A stretch of 9,442 nt of DNA from Cytophagales bacterium (GTDB taxonomy: Bacteria; Bacteroidota; Bacteroidia; Cytophagales; Amoebophilaceae): contig JAKSDE010000036.1 in the NCBI GenBank assembly GCA_022360235.1, forward strand, positions 1 to 9,442, in the 5' to 3' direction. The position numbers were made by a program, and so were the translations under genes. The stretch's first letter is position 1. Each line of letters starts with the position of its first letter. Positions 5,393 through 9,442 of the stretch are shown here, piece by piece. Under the pieces are notes generated by a model. That model did no database searches, was not told where the DNA came from, and worked only from the letters and a program-made list of their open reading frames with translations.

Positions 5393-6499
5393 CTACGGCA
5401 CGGGTTCTCGTCTTTGTTTAATTTTACAGATCTTTTTCTCACATTCTTCACCTTTTTCTTTCATTGCTGTAATAGAAGCGAAGTCACCTATCGATGCTTG
5501 GTTTTGATCTACACATTTATTAAGAGCAATTAAAAATTGTTCAATTGCCCTTAAAGGGAGCGGGCTTGCTTTATAATAGTTGCTAAAGATCAGCTTCCTT
5601 ATATCTTCAGGTAGCCCCGTCCCCTCATCAAGGCCCCTCCATCTGTACAAAACCCAAACTAAGTAGGGTGTTTCTGGGCTTTTTTGTGAATTGTCTATGG
5701 TTTCTAGAAAAGCTTTTATAGACTCGTACGCTACTTTAACGAATAATTTTGCATATTCGCTTCGTATACGTATGTCCCCTTTAACATCGGGTGCTGCCCC
5801 ATGACCTACTAAGATTCGTATTACTTCTAATAAAGAATCAATCTTTTGCTTAAAAAGACACGCCGCCTCTTTTTCATAACTAATTTGTAATGGTATCTCT
5901 TGTGTAAAATCATACCTATCTATAAAGAGAGCCCATGCCTGCTGCAGCGGAGTTATACCCTCCTTATTTTTTGCATTGACGTCGGCCCCAGCAGCTATTA
6001 GAACTTGCATTACTCTTACCAAACCCCCTTTTGCTGCTTCATGCAGCGGCGTATCACCCCTATCATTTTCTACCTCGACACTGGCCCCTTCACCTATCAA
6101 CAAGCTTATCACTTCTTCACAGAAATTCTCTTTTTCCGCAAGATTAGTATCGCTAAGCCCTTCTACAGTATGCCCCATACTTATCTCCACGGATACTTCT
6201 TGTATTACAAAACTCATTAAAGTATTACCTTCTTCACCTCTTTTATTGAAATCTGCTCCCTCCTCTCCTAAGTACCCTATTATTTTTTTGCTACCTTCAA
6301 TTCCTCCAAAATATAAGTATCTGCCTATATTTCGTAAGCGTTCTGCATTATATAAGTTTGTGACTTTAGTTTGTGTAAGGTTGCTCTGCCCCCCCCCTTC
6401 AGTTTGTATACTTTGCGCCTCTCTCAGTTCAATATGCTTACGCTTTGAGCAGCTTAGTGTAGCTACGAGTAACAGAATTTGTATGCCTATTTTTTTCAT
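5393..6499 (-). CDS. Ankyrin-repeat lipoprotein with F-box-like C-terminal motif (copy 2)
   Basis: 368 residues, paralogous to the gene at 3729-5027 from the identical signal peptide (MKKIGIQILLLVATLSC, Cys17) to the EPVP end. It has one fewer ankyrin repeat: TPLHEAA (150-156) and TPLQQA (183-188) are clear, with a degenerate repeat around EEGADFNKRGEEGNTLMSF and a last partial one at LLEVIRILVGHGAAPDV. LPEDIRKLIFSNYY (297-310) repeats the F-box-like motif. Residues 35-37 are Gly-Gly-Gly encoded by nine consecutive G (6389-6397 on the plus strand), absent from copy 1; loss or gain of one G would end the protein early. The -7 box that serves copy 1 is altered here (gtaattta on the plus strand, 6520-6527, reading TAAATTAC), so expression may be weaker. 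A membrane-anchored host-interaction role is inferred only. Confidence 0.88.
   Translation of the reverse strand: MKKIGIQILLLVATLSCSKRKHIELREAQSIQTEGGGQSNLTQTKVTNLYNAERLRNIGRYLYFGGIEGSKKIIGYLGEEGADFNKRGEEGNTLMSFVIQEVSVEISMGHTVEGLSDTNLAEKENFCEEVISLLIGEGASVEVENDRGDTPLHEAAKGGLVRVMQVLIAAGADVNAKNKEGITPLQQAWALFIDRYDFTQEIPLQISYEKEAACLFKQKIDSLLEVIRILVGHGAAPDVKGDIRIRSEYAKLFVKVAYESIKAFLETIDNSQKSPETPYLVWVLYRWRGLDEGTGLPEDIRKLIFSNYYKASPLPLRAIEQFLIALNKCVDQNQASIGDFASITAMKEKGEECEKKICKIKQRREPVP
6389..6397 (-). repeat. Nine-base homopolymer (G9 on the coding strand) inside ankyrin copy 2
   Basis: An uninterrupted run of nine C on the plus strand encodes Gly35-Gly37 near the N-terminus, just after the mature lipoprotein start. 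Such tracts are prone to slipped-strand length change, and a change not divisible by three would switch the gene off. The window's length is in the open frame. Confidence 0.8.
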
Positions 6500-6519
6500 A
6501 ACGCTAAAAGTAGTATTCT

Positions 6520-6548
6520 GTAATTTAAGAATTTTTTTATGTGTACAA
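6520..6548 (-). promoter_or_regulatory. Altered promoter region of ankyrin copy 2
   Basis: The TTG element is conserved (6548-6546, minus), but the -7 position reads TAAATTAC (6527-6520), two mismatches from TAnnTTTG, because about 20 bases present in copy 1 (from the -7 G towards the gene) are missing or rearranged. It may be a weakened promoter, or transcription may come from elsewhere. Confidence 0.4.
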
Positions 6549-6617
6549 GCAAAGATTTATTCTGCGCTAAACTTTTTTTCTATACGTTTGCGCAATTCAC
6601 AGACAAAAGACACCCGT

Positions 6618-6677
6618 CTATGATTCACACTCCCCAAATATTATTAAGGAAGAAATCCACGTAACTTGTAATTCGAG
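6618..6677 (+). repeat. R repeat, copy 3 (end of unit 2)
   Basis: Identical over 60 bases to copy 2. It abuts the pckA upstream region: only 23 bases separate it from the pckA ATG. Any pckA promoter therefore overlaps R, or it was newly formed at this junction. Confidence 0.88.
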
Positions 6678-6700
6678 TGAGCTTCTCCTAATATTGTAGC

Positions 6701-8308
6701 ATGGAAGTAGCTAGTTCAACAGTAAACGCGCAGTGGCTAGAAAAAGTAGGCTTGAGCCCGGGAGCACAGGTCTATTGGAATTTACCCCCAGCAGCACTCA
6801 TAGAGGAAGCAATCAAAAATGGCGAGGGTGTTTTGGCAGAGAGTGGGGCCTTAATGTGTGATACAGGTACGTTCCAAGGAAGGACTCCTCAAGACAAATT
6901 TACCGTCAAGGATAACGAGACCAGCCACACAGTTTGGTGGGGACCGGTTAACTTTCCTTTTACGCCTGAAAAGTTTGAGACACTTTATAATAAGGTAATC
7001 CAGTCGCTCAAGGGGAAAAAAGTATACATCAGAGATACTTATGCCGTGGCATCTCCTGCCTACCGGCTTAATGTTCGGGTAGTGAACACCCTGGCTTGGC
7101 ATAACCTCTTCTGCTACAATCTCTTCCTGAGGCCAACCAAAGAGGAACGCACTAACTTCTTACCTGACTTTACGATTATCAATGTACCTGAATTTTACGC
7201 AAATCCAGCAACGGATGGTACGAGACAGGCCAACTTTGCGATTATCAACTTCACGAAAAGAATTATTTTGATTGGTGGAACAGGCTACGCAGGGGAGATG
7301 AAAAAAGGCATTTTTACAGTGTTGAACTATTTACTGCCCCAGCACCACCACATACTCTCTATGCACTGTTCCGCTAACGTCGGTAAAAAAGGAGATACTG
7401 CTATATTCTTTGGGCTTTCAGGAACAGGGAAGACCACCCTTTCAGCGGATCCTCATCGTGGCTTAATCGGTGATGATGAGCATGGGTGGTCTGAAGAAGG
7501 CATCTTTAATTTCGAAGGAGGGTGCTATGCGAAAACCGTTGGTTTAACCAGAGAAAAAGAACCGCAAATCTTTGATGCGATTACGTTTGGAGCTATCCTA
7601 GAAAATACGCGTTTTTTTGAAGGTACGAGAACAGTCGATTATAACAATACGCGTGTTACAGAAAATACAAGAACAGCTTATCCCATTCACCATATTTGTA
7701 ATGCTGTCACGCCTTCTGTAGGAAGAGCACCGAAGAATATTTTCTTCTTAACATGCGATGCTTACGGCGTCTTACCTCCCATTGCTAGACTTAACAAAGG
7801 GCAAGCGATGTATCATTTCATTTCTGGTTATACCGCCAAAGTAGCTGGTACAGAAGTAGGTGTTACAGAACCTCAGACTGTTTTCTCAGCCTGTTTCGGG
7901 GTAGCCTTTTTACCTTTACATCCTACAAAGTATGCTACCATGCTAGGAGAAAAAATAACAGCCAACAAAGTGAATGTATGGCTTGTCAATACAGGGTGGG
8001 TAGGCGGCCCCTATGGGGTAGGAAGAAGAGTGAAACTAGCTTACACCCGTGCCATGATTACGGCAGCATTAGCAGGAGACTTGGACAGGACTACCTATGA
8101 AAAACATGCCATCTTTGGTATCGCAATCCCTCAATCCTGCCCTGAAGTTCCGGAAGAACTACTCATTCCTAGCAATACTTGGCAAGATAAGAAGGCTTAT
8201 TATGCACAAGCCAACAAACTAGCACAAGCCTTTATCGAAAATTTTGAAAAGTATGCCGATTTTGCTGATGATGAAACCTTAGCAGGGTCGCCTAAGGTAA
8301 CAGGGTAG
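6701..8308 (+). CDS. pckA: ATP-dependent phosphoenolpyruvate carboxykinase
   Basis: 535 residues, close to the roughly 540 of the E. coli enzyme and full length. It catalyses oxaloacetate + ATP to phosphoenolpyruvate + ADP + CO2 in the cytoplasm, linking C4 acids to gluconeogenesis or running in reverse to fix CO2. Visible signatures: substrate-binding Arg61 in QGRTPQDKF; Tyr196 and Lys201/Lys202 in GTGYAGEMKKG; His222 in MHCSANVG; the kinase-1a P-loop GLSGTGKTT (238-246, Lys244, Thr245), which marks the ATP- rather than GTP-type enzyme; metal-binding Asp258-Asp259 in IGDDEHGW; EGGCYAKT; and Arg324 in NTRTAYP. All key residues are present. The chosen ATG gives the family's normal N-terminus, and no alternative Met occurs before residue 52. 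trmB follows after 9 bases, probably in the same transcript. The upstream DNA is the end of the ankyrin tandem duplication. Confidence 0.97.
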   Translation: MEVASSTVNAQWLEKVGLSPGAQVYWNLPPAALIEEAIKNGEGVLAESGALMCDTGTFQGRTPQDKFTVKDNETSHTVWWGPVNFPFTPEKFETLYNKVIQSLKGKKVYIRDTYAVASPAYRLNVRVVNTLAWHNLFCYNLFLRPTKEERTNFLPDFTIINVPEFYANPATDGTRQANFAIINFTKRIILIGGTGYAGEMKKGIFTVLNYLLPQHHHILSMHCSANVGKKGDTAIFFGLSGTGKTTLSADPHRGLIGDDEHGWSEEGIFNFEGGCYAKTVGLTREKEPQIFDAITFGAILENTRFFEGTRTVDYNNTRVTENTRTAYPIHHICNAVTPSVGRAPKNIFFLTCDAYGVLPPIARLNKGQAMYHFISGYTAKVAGTEVGVTEPQTVFSACFGVAFLPLHPTKYATMLGEKITANKVNVWLVNTGWVGGPYGVGRRVKLAYTRAMITAALAGDLDRTTYEKHAIFGIAIPQSCPEVPEELLIPSNTWQDKKAYYAQANKLAQAFIENFEKYADFADDETLAGSPKVTG

Positions 8309-8317
8309 TGGTAATTC

Positions 8318-8998
8318 ATGAGAAAAAAGTTACAACGATTTTATGATAACGCGCAAAGCAGGAATGTCATAGAGCCAGACAAACCCATTTACAAAGCAAT
8401 CAAAGGAAAGTGGCGGTCTCTCCAGTTTAAGAATCAGCACCCCATCGTTGTAGAATTAGCCTGTGGAAAAGGAGCGTATACAGTACAGTTAGCCGCACTA
8501 TTTCCTGACAAGAATTTGATCGGTGTTGACATCAAGGGCGCTAGAATATGGGTAGGAAGCAGGTATGCTACAGCAAATAAGCTGGAGAATGTCGCCTTCT
8601 TACGAACGAATATTGAGCAAGTAGATCAATTTTTTGAAGAAAACGAAGTAGACGAGCTTTGGATCACTTTTCCAGACCCCAGACCACGCAAACGTGATGA
8701 GAAACGCAGACTCACGAGTCCGCTGTTTTTGAATCTTTATCGAAGCATCTTGCGACCAGGCGGCATCGTTCACCTTAAAACAGACAACGCTATGCTTTTT
8801 GCCTACACGATAGAAACCCTCCATGCACAAAACATCAAGCAGCTGGTCTATACCGAAGACCTCTATCAGTCTAACCTCTTAGAAAACCATTACGGCATTC
8901 AAACACCCTATGAAAAACGCTTTCTTGAACAGGGCAAGAAGATTAAATACCTATGCTTCGTTCCTTCATGGAAGGCTGCCTTAGTTTCTAGTTCTTAG
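8318..8998 (+). CDS. trmB: tRNA (guanine-N7-)-methyltransferase
   Basis: 226 residues, a normal length for the shorter bacterial TrmB proteins. It transfers a methyl group from S-adenosylmethionine to N7 of G46 in the variable loop of many tRNAs. The SAM-binding motif I is VVELACGKGAYTVQLA (44-59), followed by the acidic ribose-binding residue in LIGVDIKG (68-75). The family signature FPDPRPRKRDEKRRL (118-132) has Arg in place of the Trp seen in proteobacterial FPDPW; as I recall, this form is usual in Bacteroidetes. The C-terminal TPYEKRF (196-202) matches the T-x-YE-x-RF motif. The gene starts 9 bases after the pckA stop, so co-transcription is likely although the two functions are unrelated. 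Its last codons run into a repetitive AGTTC/TAGTT stretch. Confidence 0.95.
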   Translation: MRKKLQRFYDNAQSRNVIEPDKPIYKAIKGKWRSLQFKNQHPIVVELACGKGAYTVQLAALFPDKNLIGVDIKGARIWVGSRYATANKLENVAFLRTNIEQVDQFFEENEVDELWITFPDPRPRKRDEKRRLTSPLFLNLYRSILRPGGIVHLKTDNAMLFAYTIETLHAQNIKQLVYTEDLYQSNLLENHYGIQTPYEKRFLEQGKKIKYLCFVPSWKAALVSSS

Positions 8999-9029
8999 TT
9001 CCTGGTTTCGATAGGGGACTGTAGAAAAC

Positions 9030-9329
9030 ACGCCTTTCCTCCTCAAAAAGTTGCTCGACGCTGGGTTGCAGTGATTAACGCAATTAGTGGGGAGGGTGTG
9101 ATGCCCCTGCACCTGGTAGCTGCTAGGGGCCATCAAGCGATGGTAGAATACTTTCAATCTCAGGGTGCGGATATCAACGCAACTACTCAGGATGCGGACG
9201 CCCCTCCACCTGGCAGCAGGAAATGGCCATCAAGCGGTCGTAGCGTACCTCCAATCCCAGGGTGCGGATATCAACGCAACTACTCAGGAGGGTTTGACAC
9301 CCCTGCACGGGAGGGCCAGGTCATTCTAA
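9030..9329 (+). pseudogene. Frameshifted, IS-truncated ankyrin-repeat gene
   Basis: Ankyrin repeats are readable but spread over different frames. LLKKLLDAG (about 9036-9062) is followed by a shift, then INAISGEGVMPLHLVAARGH and EYFQSQGADINATTQ (to about 9190), another shift, and TPLHLAAGNGHQAVV with AYLQSQGADINATTQEGLTPLH. A 32-base block (CAGGGTGCGG...) recurs at 9161-9192 and 9258-9289, spaced 97 bases instead of the 99 expected for a 33-residue repeat, which shows a 2-base deletion. After the final TPLH the ankyrin sequence ends abruptly and a stop follows at 9327-9329, exactly where the transposase gene on the other strand finishes. No start or signal peptide is visible. The gene is broken. 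Confidence 0.8.
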
Positions 9330-9442
9330 AATAATAGCGCTAACCCTTTGCTATCGTGTGCTATTTGACGCATACTGCTGGCTACTGATTTAGCCCCTAA
9401 ATGCCTAAAAAGATTGATGGCAATATACCGCATAGGCATTAA
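9326..9442 (-). mobile_element. 3' end of an insertion-sequence transposase (partial)
   Basis: The minus strand is open from the window edge to a TAG at 9328-9326 (38 codons). The peptide contains MRYIAINLFRHLG, like the conserved C-terminal [IL]A[LI]NLLR helix of IS4/ISAs1-type DDE transposases, and ends SKGLALLF. The IS end would lie a few bases left of 9326, at the point where the ankyrin sequence breaks off (about 9312), so the element seems to have inserted into the ankyrin gene. The family assignment is tentative because the catalytic region lies outside the window. Confidence 0.5.

Larger units (their letters stand above)
5228..6677. repeat. Tandem duplication unit 2 (plus-strand tail + ankyrin gene + R)
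   Basis: This is the second copy of the tandem unit, ending with R copy 3 only 23 bases before the pckA start codon. Flanking non-coding DNA (the stretches around GGTTATAACATGGCTCCCC and AGAAACGGCTGCATTAGG) is also shared, so the duplication covers more than the gene. Many substitutions and several in-frame indels separate the copies, so it is not recent. Confidence 0.88.

Noticed and set aside
1..9442. CRISPR-like regularly spaced repeats
   Set aside because: All repeats seen are either in-frame protein repeats or the three far-spaced R copies. No array of short repeats with unique spacers exists.

Overview
The window looks like part of the chromosome of an intracellular Bacteroidetes symbiont. 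The closest guess is the Amoebophilaceae ('Candidatus Amoebophilus', with Cardinium as a relative). The grounds are ankyrin-repeat lipoproteins, a lipoprotein with a Ulp1/SENP-type protease domain, eroded ankyrin genes next to insertion-sequence debris, promoters of the Bacteroidetes TTG / TAnnTTTG type, and a TrmB with the FPDPRPRKRDEKRRL motif. The taxon is inferred from gene content and was not tested.

Layout. 1-242 is the 3' end of ftsY. 243-1027 has no convincing intact gene. It holds a hairpin-rich stretch (about 300-710), a first copy of a short direct repeat called R here (721-771), a possible minus-strand outer-membrane-protein remnant (782-877) and a good promoter (942-974). 1028-3568 is a long lipoprotein with a low-complexity Ala/Pro/Ser/Gly linker and a C48-like cysteine protease domain. 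3532-6677 is a degenerate tandem duplication of about 1.4-1.7 kb. Each unit carries a 22-codon plus-strand coding tail, a minus-strand ankyrin lipoprotein gene, that gene's promoter region and a terminal R repeat. 6701-8998 is a compact plus-strand pair, pckA then trmB, separated by 9 bases. 9030-9329 is a frameshifted ankyrin pseudogene that stops abruptly where the 3' end of a minus-strand transposase gene (9326-9442) begins.

How it fits together. ftsY (protein targeting), pckA (oxaloacetate/PEP interconversion) and trmB (tRNA m7G46) are conserved household genes. Between ftsY and pckA sits an accessory island of putative host-interaction lipoproteins punctuated by three same-orientation R repeats. 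The two ankyrin paralogs differ in ankyrin repeat number, a 48-bp internal repeat, a G9 tract and the promoter -7 box, so the locus appears to be diversifying or decaying. The protease gene seems to have lost its ancestral C-terminal tail by a one-base frameshift at a short tandem repeat. I see no CRISPR array, rRNA, credible tRNA or convincing rho-independent terminator.
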